Source of the DNA: an uncultured Latescibacterota bacterium
GTDB lineage: Bacteria; Latescibacterota; UBA2968; UBA8231
Reading direction: 5' to 3'
Length of the DNA stretch: 64,000 bases
NCBI GenBank assembly: GCA_958295495.1
Contig: OY282352.1
Coordinates: forward strand, 5,898,049-5,962,048
A model generated the notes under the pieces. It worked only from the letters and a program-made list of their open reading frames with translations. It did not search any database and was not told the origin of the DNA. The position numbers and the translations under genes were made by a program. How positions within the stretch are numbered: position 1 is the first letter of the stretch; each line of letters opens with the position of its first letter. Positions 39,484-48,875 of this stretch are shown here, one piece after another.

Positions 39484-42162
39484 CTAGCGGATCAAGGCCA
39501 TCCTCCCCACCCCAGTAAAGCCTTCCCCAGCGGTGAGTCGGTACAAATAGACGCCGCTAGCAGCCGGCCGGCCCTCGTCGTCGCGGCCATTCCAGACGGT
39601 GCGGTACTGGCCGGCCGCGAGGGTCTCGCCGCTGTGCAGGGCGCGTACGCGGCGTCCCAGCACGTCGTACACCACGAGGCGCACTGGCACGGTCCTTGGC
39701 ACGTCGAAGGCGATGGTCGCGTTGGCGTTGAACGGATTGGGCCAGTTGCCGCGCAGCCGAAATGCCTCGGGCACCCCGGCGGCCTGCTCGGCAACCGCCG
39801 TCTGGACCTGATTCGGAGCACCGGGCGTAGGGGTGCTCACGGTCTGAAAGTCCCCCGTGATGTCGGGCAGGCGCGCCCAGCTCGTTCCCTCATCGGCCTG
39901 TCCCTTCTCCCAGTCAATGTGCGCGACCAGTGCGCCGTCCACCGTCCAGATCCCCAGTTCTTCGTCGCGGCCGAGGGCAAAGCCGGGCCACTCGTCTTTG
40001 TCTAGCTGAATCTGTAGATACGCACCCGGTTCGATGACGGTGCCCGCCTCGAACGGGGTGCGCTTACTTTGGTCCGTCAGATCGTCGGCCAGCACAAAGT
40101 CCGCAAGCTCTATCGGGCTAGCCGAGGCATTGTAGAGTTCAAACCAGTCGAGGGGATCGCCTTGAGCGGCGACCTCGTTGATAATCAGCCCAGTGTCTGT
40201 CGCCGCTGTGTCGTCGCTAGCTGCTGCCGCAGTGTCTCCGCCGAGGTCGAACAAGGTGCCATAGAATCGGCCCGCAACCTTTGCGCCCGGTTCGGTGCCC
40301 GCCTCGTCGAACTCGATTCCCCCCTTGCCAATCAGGTCAAACTGCTCCGGTGCGTTATAAGGGGCTGGTAACAAAAAGTGGTAACCACTGACCGCATCCA
40401 TGTCGATGGCTAGGCTGGCACCACTGGCTACTTGGTCAATTGGCAGCGAAGCCGTGAGTACGTCTATGACAGCGTCCTCCCCGAGGCTGGTAATGGAGAT
40501 GGACGCCGCGGCAGTGAGTCCTTCATCGTCGGCCCCGACTCCGTCCTCGAATTCGCCCTGGTCTATGGTGCCGTCGCCGTTGGCGTCAATGGTGAGAATT
40601 TCGTCCCACGGCGGCAGGTCTTCAACGCCGAGCGCGAGGGCCGCATCGTAGTCTTCTCGGTCCAAAACGCCGTTGCCATTGCTGTCGAGTGCGTCGAGTG
40701 TTCCATCCCAGCCTCTGCTTTCCTCATCGCCTTCCTCAAAGCCGGCCGTGGCCCCCGCCTGCTCGAAGTACTGCTCCTTTCCATCCAACTCGTAATGGGC
40801 CAACGTCACCGTCCCTTCCTCCAGCGGATTCTCGCTTTCGCTCGATCCCCAAGTCGTCTCAAAATGTAGATCAAAAGAGCCTAGTTCCGGCCAACAGATG
40901 TCGGCCGCGGCCAAGGGCCAAGGCCAAGCGGGCGGCTCTGGCGCGAGATCGGCCAAAATCACCGCCCGCCGCTCGCGGATGAATCGGCGCACCCGGTCTG
41001 CGTCTCGGGCGGCACTGGCGCGCCTTTTGTCCAGTATGTGCTGCTGGACGATCGCTGCCATCTCGTCCGTGCGTTTGAGTAGTTCTTCTTCGTTCCAGAC
41101 CGCATCGAGCAGGTGCTTGAGGCGGCCTACATAAGCGGCTCGCGTTGCGTCTTCGCGGTATAAGCGGTGGGCGATGGCCCCGTGCGCCATCACCGCGGGC
41201 GGAGACTCAAAGTCGTCAAAGGGCCCGTCGCTCGACGTGAAAACGGCATCCGTGCCCCAAGGCATGAATACAAAAGGCGCGTCCGGCTCTCGGTAGATGT
41301 AGAAGTTGTTGCGGTTGCCGGCGTATCCGTCCCAGTGGCCGACGAGCACTTCGGTGGCCCAAAAGGTGAAAAAGCGGTCGAGGTCAATGGCCGCAGCGAG
41401 GGCCTCTAAGCCGGCCGGAGAGGGGTCTTGCAGCGCGGCGACGACCGCGTCGATATCCGACCAGTCCGCTTGGTCCTCGTTGGTTTTCTTTTCAAACGTG
41501 CCGCGCCACTCGGGGCGGAAGTCGCTGACGGTCCCTTCGTAAAAATTGCCGCTTGGATCGGAGAAATTGTGCTCCAAAAAGGCGGTTTTCATGCTCTCGA
41601 CGTGGACGTACAAGCCCAGATTTTCGCCGTTTACCGCAACGGTGGCAAAGTTGCAGCGCGGTGTCGGCAGGCCCGCCGCGGCGAAGATGTGGTAGGCCAT
41701 GCAGGTATTGATCATGGACTCGTCTTGCTGGACGTTGTTCAGGGTCAGGCGCTTCATCGCACCGCCGAGTAGCTGGCCGTCAATGAACTTGTCAAAGCGG
41801 ACCTTGAGCGCGGGTTTGACTTTACTCAGCGATCCGAGGAACCCTTTTTTGCGGACGCCGACTTGGGCGTGGCTCTCGCCATCCACGGTTACAGTCGCCT
41901 CGAACCAAGAGAAGATGTCATCCGGAGGGCTGTCGAGGCAGTCGGCACCGCCGAGTATATCCGCGAGGGTCCGCGTCTGAGCACGCAGCCGGTCCCAATC
42001 CTCGGGTGCCATCTCAATGGCCACATCGAGCACGCGGTCGAGGGCGAAGTAGGGGTCGCTGGGATGGGGAGCGTCCGCGGCACCAAAAGCTGGGTAGAAG
42101 GCCAAGAGAAACGCCGCGAGTGCGATATGCGCGGCTCGGATCAAACTATGGTGGTTTTTCAT
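39484..42162 (-). CDS. Secreted CotH-kinase-like protein with EF-hands, lamin-tail and sorting domain
   Basis: An 892-residue exported protein. Signal peptide to about residue 28 (AAFLLAFYPAFGAAD). Residues 45-400: CotH domain, with VGVRKKGF, KRLTLNNVQQDESMI, NLGLYVHVESM and the metal-binding end FMPWGTDAVF; CotH proteins are atypical protein kinases or surface-structure proteins. Near 492-505 and 523-536 are calcium EF-hand loops DSNGNGVLDRED and DANGDGTIDQGE. Residues about 654-777: lamin-tail (LTD) domain with INEVAAQGDPLDWFELYN. Residues about 800-892: FlgD-like/type IX sorting domain with WPNPFNANATIAFDVP and VVYDVLGRRV. It probably sits on the cell surface. Start ATG 42162 has GAGAGGATG-type sequence just upstream. 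Confidence 0.87.
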   Translation of the reverse strand: MKNHHSLIRAAHIALAAFLLAFYPAFGAADAPHPSDPYFALDRVLDVAIEMAPEDWDRLRAQTRTLADILGGADCLDSPPDDIFSWFEATVTVDGESHAQVGVRKKGFLGSLSKVKPALKVRFDKFIDGQLLGGAMKRLTLNNVQQDESMINTCMAYHIFAAAGLPTPRCNFATVAVNGENLGLYVHVESMKTAFLEHNFSDPSGNFYEGTVSDFRPEWRGTFEKKTNEDQADWSDIDAVVAALQDPSPAGLEALAAAIDLDRFFTFWATEVLVGHWDGYAGNRNNFYIYREPDAPFVFMPWGTDAVFTSSDGPFDDFESPPAVMAHGAIAHRLYREDATRAAYVGRLKHLLDAVWNEEELLKRTDEMAAIVQQHILDKRRASAARDADRVRRFIRERRAVILADLAPEPPAWPWPLAAADICWPELGSFDLHFETTWGSSESENPLEEGTVTLAHYELDGKEQYFEQAGATAGFEEGDEESRGWDGTLDALDSNGNGVLDREDYDAALALGVEDLPPWDEILTIDANGDGTIDQGEFEDGVGADDEGLTAAASISITSLGEDAVIDVLTASLPIDQVASGASLAIDMDAVSGYHFLLPAPYNAPEQFDLIGKGGIEFDEAGTEPGAKVAGRFYGTLFDLGGDTAAAASDDTAATDTGLIINEVAAQGDPLDWFELYNASASPIELADFVLADDLTDQSKRTPFEAGTVIEPGAYLQIQLDKDEWPGFALGRDEELGIWTVDGALVAHIDWEKGQADEGTSWARLPDITGDFQTVSTPTPGAPNQVQTAVAEQAAGVPEAFRLRGNWPNPFNANATIAFDVPRTVPVRLVVYDVLGRRVRALHSGETLAAGQYRTVWNGRDDEGRPAASGVYLYRLTAGEGFTGVGRMALIR

Positions 42163-42348
42163 TGCATCCTCTCTGTTTGCCTACATAGGGTGAAAACCCG
42201 CAGCGAACCGTGCAACGCCTCGCTGCGTCTCGTCCCTTCCGGCACTTCCTCCTTCAACACTGTCGTCAATGATTTTGTTACCCGCAATGACTGCCCCAGC
42301 CCCTTATCATGGCCGCCGTCTCGTGGCGATGAGACGGGTGAGCCATCT

Positions 42349-44316
42349 TCAGCCGTGCAGAATCGGATGCCCATTGCCGGTAAAGAACGCCACATCCACG
42401 AGGAAGGAGAGGCCGACGCCGAGAAAGTAACCGGCGATGAGGCCGATGAAGAACGGCGCGGCTTTGCGGTACAGTTCGATGCCGCCAAAGCGCATGATCA
42501 GGCTCTTGGCCGCCCACGCCACAAAGATGGCCGGTGCTTGGTTCCGCACCATCCAAACGGCGGAAATAGCCAAGCCCACCGGGTGTAGAGGCCACCACGG
42601 GAAGCGATACTGCACAAAGGTCAAAACCGCCATCGCCGCCGCGCCAATGCCTAAGAAGCCCAACTTTTGCGCGTGGAAGTCGGCCGGGGTTTTGATCTTG
42701 GCCAGTACGTCGCCGAAGGCCAACACGCCGGCGCCCGAGGAGACGCGGAAGATCCAAGAGTTGAAATTGGAAGCTCCCTGCTCGTAGGCCATGGCAATGA
42801 GGTTGGTCAGGGAAACCGCGAAGGACAAGACCACGGCCAAGGCAATGGCCAAGACAAAGCCGCGGCGGGCAATTTGCAAGCTGTTTTGCAGCTTGGCAGC
42901 GTGCGCGGCCGAGGGCATGAAGATGGACTGCACGTCGCCGAAAAAGGAATAGGTCAGCCCCAAGGCCGCCAAGCCCGTCGGCGAAATCGCGCTCGTGCCC
43001 AGCGTCATCATCGTCATCGCCTGACTGACGACGGGCGTAGTCAGATAGAACGCGCCCGTCTGGACCACTAGGCGCGTAATGCCCAAATAGGCGACGAGGA
43101 CGCCGGCCAAAAAGAGCATAGCCACCGACCACTCCATGCCCGCCTCGTGCAGCCAAGTGAGCATGTAGAAGGCTCCCAGCAAGAGGCCCAGCACGGCGGC
43201 GCGATAGGGCATCAACTCGCCGCGGTCGTCAATCGGGTAGGCCGGATTCCACGCCTTGCAGAACACATCCTTGAGGTGGTCGCGCGCCATCCACAACCCC
43301 CACAGCACCAGCACCACAAACGCCCCCCAACACTGCCAAGACGTCGAAGGCAGCCCCCAAACGAACTTATCCGCCTCGGTGACGCCGAGGCCAAAGCGGT
43401 TGAACAAACCCTCTTCGAGCAGCGTTAGCAAAAAGAAGAACCAAATGCTGAAAGTCACATTGAGATTGGCAAAGTACATGAAGCCGATGACCGGAAAGTA
43501 AAAGCGGATGTTAATGGTTGGAAAACCGCGCGCAATCTGAATGGGGTGATGCCACTCGATTTGGGGAAAAAAGTGAAAGAAAAAACCGACGATGTTCCAC
43601 GAGACAATGCCCAGCGGAATGGCCGCACCCGCCCAGAAGACTTTGCTGTACATGACCGCTGGCAGTCGGCGGGAGCTGTCGGCGTTGGCGACGAGGGCTT
43701 GCGGCACTTCCATCAGCGGGTAGGCCAGCCGCTCGCGCTCGACCCACTGCTTGCGGAGGATGACCACCACACAGAAGCAGACCAAGTACAAAGTCCAGAT
43801 AAAGCTCAGCCACCAAAACAGCGGCATAGTCCAAGCGGCTAGCAAGGTCCGCCAAGGGGTGGGTTCGCCGATGGGTAGGCCCTCGAAAAACCAAGTCATG
43901 GCCAAACCGTCATTGGACGGCAACAGCCAAGCGGGCAGGTGGGGCAGCACGTAGGTGCCCCACTGATTTTCCGCCGACGCAAAGTAATACGGCGGCGTCG
44001 GTATGGCTAGGAAGTAGCCGATGAGGAAAACCGGGATGCCAGTACAGACCAAACCCATGATGACGACGGTGATCATCTCGGCGGAGCGCAGGGCCCGGTT
44101 AGGGTTGAGGGTCTTCAGCAGGGCGTTGGCGAAGATGAGGCAGACAAAGAGAAATCCCACCCCGGTCGGAAAAAACGACCACGTCATCTCAGACGAGCCA
44201 AAGGTCCAGATCGAGTGCGGTGCTCCTAGGCTGATCAACACCACCACCGCGCAGCCCACGAGCAAAGAGCGCGCGGTGACGCCTGGGCCCTCTTGCTGTG
44301 CGGGATGGGTTGACAA
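42349..44316 (-). CDS. Large polytopic membrane protein, DUF6784/DUF6785-like (second of tandem pair)
   Basis: A 655-residue inner-membrane protein with about 14 hydrophobic segments. It resembles the DUF6784/DUF6785 families, whose function is not established; the architecture suggests a transporter. Conserved stretches shared with the upstream paralogue include ERLAYPLMEVPQALVA, PTINIRFYFPVIGFMYFANL and MARDHLKDV. The start is a TTG at 44316 with GAGG five bases before it, eight bases after the stop of the paralogue, so the two are co-translated. I recognise no substrate-binding motif. Confidence in membrane location is high, in the family name moderate. Confidence 0.75.
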   Translation of the reverse strand: MSTHPAQQEGPGVTARSLLVGCAVVVLISLGAPHSIWTFGSSEMTWSFFPTGVGFLFVCLIFANALLKTLNPNRALRSAEMITVVIMGLVCTGIPVFLIGYFLAIPTPPYYFASAENQWGTYVLPHLPAWLLPSNDGLAMTWFFEGLPIGEPTPWRTLLAAWTMPLFWWLSFIWTLYLVCFCVVVILRKQWVERERLAYPLMEVPQALVANADSSRRLPAVMYSKVFWAGAAIPLGIVSWNIVGFFFHFFPQIEWHHPIQIARGFPTINIRFYFPVIGFMYFANLNVTFSIWFFFLLTLLEEGLFNRFGLGVTEADKFVWGLPSTSWQCWGAFVVLVLWGLWMARDHLKDVFCKAWNPAYPIDDRGELMPYRAAVLGLLLGAFYMLTWLHEAGMEWSVAMLFLAGVLVAYLGITRLVVQTGAFYLTTPVVSQAMTMMTLGTSAISPTGLAALGLTYSFFGDVQSIFMPSAAHAAKLQNSLQIARRGFVLAIALAVVLSFAVSLTNLIAMAYEQGASNFNSWIFRVSSGAGVLAFGDVLAKIKTPADFHAQKLGFLGIGAAAMAVLTFVQYRFPWWPLHPVGLAISAVWMVRNQAPAIFVAWAAKSLIMRFGGIELYRKAAPFFIGLIAGYFLGVGLSFLVDVAFFTGNGHPILHG

Positions 44317-44323
44317 CGCGGCC

Positions 44324-46321
44324 TCAGCCGTGGAGGATCGGATGGCCGTTGCCGGGGAAGAAAATCATATCGACGATAAACGAGATCCCCACCCCTAAGA
44401 AGTGCCCGAGAATCAAGCCGATGAAGAACGGCGCGGCCTTGCGGTATAGCTCGATGCCGCCAAAGCGCATGATCAGGCTCTTGGCCGCCCACGCCACAAA
44501 GATGGCCGGTGCTTGATTGCGCACCATCCAGATCGCGGAGATGGCCAAGCCCACCGGGTGTAGAGGCCACCACGGGAAGCGATACTGCATAAACGTCAAA
44601 ACCGCCATCGCCGCCGCGCCAATGCCTAAGAAGCCCAACTTTTGCGCGTGGAAATCGGCTGGAGTTTTTATCTTGCTCATCGCGTCGTCAAAGGAGCGCA
44701 CTCCCGCGCCCGAGGAAACGCGGAAAAACCAAGAGTTGAAATTGGAGGCCCCCTGCTCGTAGGCCATGGCAATGACGTACACAATGGCAGCGATAAAGCC
44801 GACCAACAGGGCCAGCGCAATAGCCAAGCACAGGCCGCGGCGGCTCATGCGCATGGCGTCGTGCAGCCGGGTGGCATGGGCGGCCGACGGCATAAAAATC
44901 GACTGCACATCGCTGAAGAACCCATAACTCATCCCCAAGGCCGCCAAGCCCGTCGGCGAAATCGCGCTCGTGCCAAAGGTCATCATGGTCATGGCTTGGC
45001 TGACCACAGGAGTCGTCAGGTAAAAGACGCCGGCCTGCACCACCAAGCGGGTGATGCCCAAGTAGGCAATGAGCACGCCGCCCAAGAAAAACGCCGCCAC
45101 CGGCATTTCCATGCCGGCCTTGTTGAGCCAAGTTAGCATATAGACGACCCCGACGAACAGGCCGACGACCGCGCTGCGATAGGACATTAGCTCGCGGCTG
45201 TCGTCAACCCGATAGGCGGGATTGTAGGCTTTGCGCGCCACGTCTTTTAGGTGATCGCGCGCCATCCACAACCCCCACAGCACCAGCACCACAAACGCCC
45301 CCCAACACTGCCAAGACGTCGATGGCAAGCCCCACACGAAGTTGTCGGCCTCTGTAACGCCAATGCCAAAGCGGTTAAACAGGCCCTCTTCGACCAGCAG
45401 CAGCAAAAAGAAAAACCAGATGCTGAAGGTGACGTTGAGGTTGGCAAAATACATGAAGCCCACGACCGGGAAGTAGAAGCGGATGTTGATCGTGGGAAAG
45501 CCGTGGGCGATTTGGATGGGATGGTGCCATTCGATCGTGGGAAAGAAGTGAAAGAAAAAGCCGACGATGTTCCACAAGACGATGCCAAGGGGAATGGCCG
45601 CCCCCATCCAAAAGACCTTGTTGCGCAAGACGGCCGGCACGCGCGCAGGGCCATCGGCGTCCGCCACGAGGGCTTGCGGCACCTCCATCAGCGGATAGGC
45701 CAACCGCTCGCGCTCGACCCACTGCTTGCGCAATATGACGACTAGGCAAAAACAGACCGCGTACAAGGTCCAGATAAAGCTCAGCCACCAAAACAGCGGC
45801 ATGGCCCACGCATCGAGCAGAGTGCCCCAAGGCATCGGCTCACCGAGGGGTAGCCCCTCGAAGAACCAGGTCATGGCCAAGCCCTCGTTGCTCGGCAACA
45901 GCCACGTCGGCAGGTAGGGCAAGACGTAGGTGCCCCACTGGTTTTCAGCGGAGGCAAAGTAATAGGGCGTGGTGGGGATCGACAGCACGTAGCCCATCAT
46001 AAAGATGGGAATGCCGGTGGTCACCAAGCCCATGACGACGACCGTGATCATCTCGGCCGGTCGCAAGGCCCACTTGGGATTGATCGTCTTGAGCAGGATG
46101 TTGAGCAGGATGAGGCAGCAAAACGAGAAGCCGACGGCAATCGGAAAGAACGACCACGTGATTTCGGACGACCCCAAGACCCAGATGGCGTAGGGCGCAC
46201 CCAAGCACACCACGAGGACTTGGATGACGCCGAGCACCAAGGAGCGGAGCGTGAGGCCGCTGGCCGCACCTTGGCAAGTGCGCGTTTCTCGATATGTAGG
46301 GGCCGCAGTCGGCGACGTCAT
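44324..46321 (-). CDS. Large polytopic membrane protein, DUF6784/DUF6785-like (first of tandem pair)
   Basis: A 665-residue inner-membrane protein, closely similar along its whole length to the following gene; long identical stretches such as FGTSAISPTGLAALG/LGTSAISPTGLAALG show a tandem duplication. Both keep the same membrane segments and the C-terminal block KAAPFFIGLI. The pair could form a heterodimer or handle two related substrates; neither is proved. ATG 46321 is used; a TTG one codon earlier is possible. The gamma-glutamyltransferase gene lies upstream on the same strand, 110 bases away, hinting that the pair may move peptides or their breakdown products. Confidence 0.75.
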   Translation of the reverse strand: MTSPTAAPTYRETRTCQGAASGLTLRSLVLGVIQVLVVCLGAPYAIWVLGSSEITWSFFPIAVGFSFCCLILLNILLKTINPKWALRPAEMITVVVMGLVTTGIPIFMMGYVLSIPTTPYYFASAENQWGTYVLPYLPTWLLPSNEGLAMTWFFEGLPLGEPMPWGTLLDAWAMPLFWWLSFIWTLYAVCFCLVVILRKQWVERERLAYPLMEVPQALVADADGPARVPAVLRNKVFWMGAAIPLGIVLWNIVGFFFHFFPTIEWHHPIQIAHGFPTINIRFYFPVVGFMYFANLNVTFSIWFFFLLLLVEEGLFNRFGIGVTEADNFVWGLPSTSWQCWGAFVVLVLWGLWMARDHLKDVARKAYNPAYRVDDSRELMSYRSAVVGLFVGVVYMLTWLNKAGMEMPVAAFFLGGVLIAYLGITRLVVQAGVFYLTTPVVSQAMTMMTFGTSAISPTGLAALGMSYGFFSDVQSIFMPSAAHATRLHDAMRMSRRGLCLAIALALLVGFIAAIVYVIAMAYEQGASNFNSWFFRVSSGAGVRSFDDAMSKIKTPADFHAQKLGFLGIGAAAMAVLTFMQYRFPWWPLHPVGLAISAIWMVRNQAPAIFVAWAAKSLIMRFGGIELYRKAAPFFIGLILGHFLGVGISFIVDMIFFPGNGHPILHG

Positions 46322-46431
46322 CAAAAGTCAGCTTCAGAGGCGATTCTAGCGGGATTCAAAGCGGACAATATGGTTTTAAGACACCGCAGCCGCAATCCTG
46401 CCGCGCTAGTCCCCGTCTATTGAGTGGTTCC

Positions 46432-48030
46432 TCATAGCCCAGCGGCGTGGCGGCCCGCAGCCGGATCGCCGGCCGCGTAGTACGTGCCCGCGTCGGCCCA
46501 CAGCATGACCGGGGTGGCGATGGGGCCGTTGCGGACCTCGACTTGGTGGCCGCGCCGCGCCAGTTCGTCCCGGACCTGCCCATCGACGGCCGAGCTGATG
46601 GCCAGCGAGCCGGCCTCGATGAACGTCTGCTCGCGCACTGGGTTGGGGTCAAATGAGTCCTCGTGGTGGTCCGTGGCAAAGCGCGGCGCAACGACCGCTT
46701 CGGCCGGCCGCATCCCAAACTCCACAAAGTCGAGCAACAGGTTCAAGGTGGCTTGGTCTTGGAGGTCGCCACCGGCCACGCTGATGGCCAGCACGGGTGC
46801 GCCATCTTTAAGTACCAGCGTGGGGGTCAGAGTGATGCGGGGCCGCTTGCCCGGCGCGATGCAGTTGGGGTGTCCGGGGGTTGTGTTGAGGCTACGCAGG
46901 CGGTTGCCATAGGAGACGCCCGTGCTGCCGCTGCCGCCGGCGCGATAGACATTCGCGCTCGGCGTGGCCGATACGACCATGCCCCAGCGATCGGCCACCA
47001 CGCACGTTGTGGTGCCGCCGACTCCGGGCCGGAACGCGCCCCCCTCCTGCACCGCCTTCATGCCGAGCGGGTCGCCGGGACGGGCGGCCAGCGCGGCTTG
47101 GCCCATGTCGATCAGAGGCTGCCGGAGCCGGGTATATTCATCGGACAGCAAGGCGTTCATGGGCACATCCACGAACAGGGGGTCGCCGTAGTGCGCGTCG
47201 CGGTCGGCCATGGCCAGCTTCATCGCTTCGACGACCGAGTGGACGTAGTCGGCCGAGCAATGCCCCATGCTTTTGAGATCAAACCCTTCGAGCAGACGCA
47301 GGGCTTGGCACAGATAGGGGCCTTGGGTCCAAGGGCCGCACTTGTACACTTGGTAGCCTCGGTAATCAACTGCCACCGGCTCTTCGATCAAGGTCCTGTG
47401 GGCGGCCAGATCCGCACGGCGCAAGAACCCGCCCTGCTCCACGTAGAACGCTTCCAGCTCCTCGGCTATATCGCCGCAGTCGGCACCGCGGCCATAGAAG
47501 TGATCGCCGGCCGCTTGCAGTTTCTCTTGGCGATCGCCAATGGCGCAATGCTCCTCCTCCACCATGCGCCGCAGCGTCCGCGCCAAGTGGGGGTGCCACG
47601 CCTCCTCGCCTGCGTCGAGCAGGGCCAAAGTCGGAGCGACAATCGCGGCAAAACTCTGCGTACCGTAGTGCTGCAACAGGGTAATGCACAAATCCACGAC
47701 CGCGGGCACCGGCGCCATCTTGATGTCGTGGTCTGGGATACCGCGTTCCATGTACCAAGCAATGGCCGCCGGCGACAGCGGCGCGCGCCCCTGACCGGAC
47801 AGCGACTTGACCGCGTTTCCGTCCCATATAAGCACCGGCACTTCCCCGCCGATGGAACAGGCCCCGTGATCGGTGACGTTGAGCGCGATAATCGCGCCGG
47901 CGGCGGCATCGGCTGCATTGCCGCCTTGGCCGAGAATTTCAATGCCGGCGGCTACGGCCCCGGCCCCACCGGCTGCCATGACGCCGGTCTTGCTCTGGGC
48001 CTGCCAGCCGATCTGATCTACCCTAGTCAT
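46432..48030 (-). CDS. Gamma-glutamyltransferase-family (Ntn-hydrolase) enzyme
   Basis: A 532-residue Ntn-hydrolase of the gamma-glutamyltransferase family, which splits gamma-glutamyl peptides or acylated amines after cutting itself into two chains. The N-terminal block VAAGIEILGQGGNAADAAAG is diagnostic. The autocatalytic site is in VGGTTTCVVADRWG, with Thr340-342 as candidate nucleophiles; relatives usually have TTH, here TTC. No signal peptide, so probably cytoplasmic. ATG 48030 has AAGGAG upstream; the earlier start at 48069 overlaps hicA's end region and is rejected. A second paralogue is at 61342-62958. Confidence 0.87.
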   Translation of the reverse strand: MTRVDQIGWQAQSKTGVMAAGGAGAVAAGIEILGQGGNAADAAAGAIIALNVTDHGACSIGGEVPVLIWDGNAVKSLSGQGRAPLSPAAIAWYMERGIPDHDIKMAPVPAVVDLCITLLQHYGTQSFAAIVAPTLALLDAGEEAWHPHLARTLRRMVEEEHCAIGDRQEKLQAAGDHFYGRGADCGDIAEELEAFYVEQGGFLRRADLAAHRTLIEEPVAVDYRGYQVYKCGPWTQGPYLCQALRLLEGFDLKSMGHCSADYVHSVVEAMKLAMADRDAHYGDPLFVDVPMNALLSDEYTRLRQPLIDMGQAALAARPGDPLGMKAVQEGGAFRPGVGGTTTCVVADRWGMVVSATPSANVYRAGGSGSTGVSYGNRLRSLNTTPGHPNCIAPGKRPRITLTPTLVLKDGAPVLAISVAGGDLQDQATLNLLLDFVEFGMRPAEAVVAPRFATDHHEDSFDPNPVREQTFIEAGSLAISSAVDGQVRDELARRGHQVEVRNGPIATPVMLWADAGTYYAAGDPAAGRHAAGL

Positions 48031-48071
48031 TGTGTTGCTCCTTGTCGAAAAAAGATGTGCCGCGTTCAATA

Positions 48072-48317
48072 TCAGTCTGTGTAGAGATCTCGCCGCAAAT
48101 CGTCTTCAGGAATAAACCGGGATGCCTGACGCATGATGGCATTCAGCATTCCGATGTCCAATTCTCGGTGCCGGGGCACCGTGAGCGTCTGAGAAGCACC
48201 AGCCTCTGAGATTCTCCGTAGTTTGATGTGACTACCGCGCTGAGAGTGAACGCGGAAGCCAAATTCTGCTAGGACGCGGACGACTTGGTCCCCAGAGAGT
48301 CGTCTTAGCCTAGGCAA
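48072..48317 (-). CDS. hicA: HicA-type toxin (mRNA interferase)
   Basis: An 81-residue HicA/YcfA toxin with a double-stranded-RNA-binding-like fold. Diagnostic features are LSGDQVVRVLAEFGFRVHSQRGSHIKLRR, shown by the blocks LSGDQVVRVLAEFGF and QRGSHIKLRR with the catalytic histidine in GSH, and the end VPRHRELDIGMLNAIMRQA. It cleaves mRNA when not bound by HicB. The start appears to be TTG 48317, overlapping the end of hicB by eight bases. The order antitoxin first is less usual for hicAB but known. Confidence 0.92.
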   Translation of the reverse strand: MPRLRRLSGDQVVRVLAEFGFRVHSQRGSHIKLRRISEAGASQTLTVPRHRELDIGMLNAIMRQASRFIPEDDLRRDLYTD

Positions 48318-48540
48318 CCGCCGGTTCCAATTCCATAGTTACTAAGATCGTCGGGTCCGGTACTAGGCCGAAGGTCGAGAGCTCTTCGCCTTCTATATGC
48401 AGTGCGACCGCTTCGCGGAGGTTGGCCAAGGTTTCGTCCAAAGTGACGCCTTGCGTTACAACGGCCAACTCGACGCACTCGGCAATGTAGTGGGTCTCGC
48501 CCGGCCTTATGAAGGCTTTGATTGTGTGTTGCAGGTTCAT
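48310..48540 (-). CDS. hicB: HicB-type antitoxin
   Basis: A 76-residue antitoxin with the partially degraded RNase H fold: YIAECVELAVVTQGVTLDETLANLREAVALH gives the family pattern, read here as YIAECVELAVVTQGVT followed by LDETLANLREAVALHIEG. It lacks the C-terminal DNA-binding extension found in longer HicB proteins, so it may not repress its own promoter. AAGGAG lies before ATG 48540. It overlaps hicA by eight bases. Confidence 0.92.
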   Translation of the reverse strand: MNLQHTIKAFIRPGETHYIAECVELAVVTQGVTLDETLANLREAVALHIEGEELSTFGLVPDPTILVTMELEPAVA

Positions 48541-48589
48541 TATGACTCCTTCCTAGTGAGCACTGCGTTTAATATCGCTTTGCGGGGGC

Positions 48590-48829
48590 GGTCTGTCGAG
48601 GATACTGCTGTTGCAGGGACGAGCCGACGACCTCGCGGCAAAGAAGGACATCCTCAATACCCTCAAACACTACGGGACCGAACATTACATTCGGGCACAG
48701 CAGCGGGGCTACGTCCTCTACGTGGAAGGAAGTACCGATGTCTATATCCTACGGGCCTTGGCAAAGCAACTGAATCACAATTTTGAGCAAGCGAACCGCG
48801 GAGAGGAACAGTCGGGCGAGCCTGAATGA
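48590..48829 (+). pseudogene. Fragment of an OLD-like ATPase/TOPRIM nuclease gene
   Basis: The frame reads ADDLAAKKDILNTLKHYGTE and GYVLYVEGSTDVYILRALAK, which is the start of the TOPRIM domain (EGSTD) of ATPase-nucleases such as OLD-family or AbiL/Gabija-like proteins. No ATPase domain precedes it and the frame ends at 48829 before the other TOPRIM motifs. It is a leftover of a lost gene, possibly of a defence system. Confidence 0.6.
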
Positions 48830-48875
48830 ATGCAGGAGCTATGCCGCACTTGGAGCCGCTTAGATTGGCAGAGTG

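Noticed and set aside
42305..42335. Terminator after the tandem membrane-protein genes
   Set aside because: A CCGTCTC/GAGACGG hairpin is present but no T-run follows on the minus strand.
46663..48084. A 473-codon plus-strand frame opposite the gamma-glutamyltransferase gene
   Set aside because: Antisense shadow; composition (His, Arg, Gly-rich) and lack of motifs compare poorly with the clear enzyme on the other strand.
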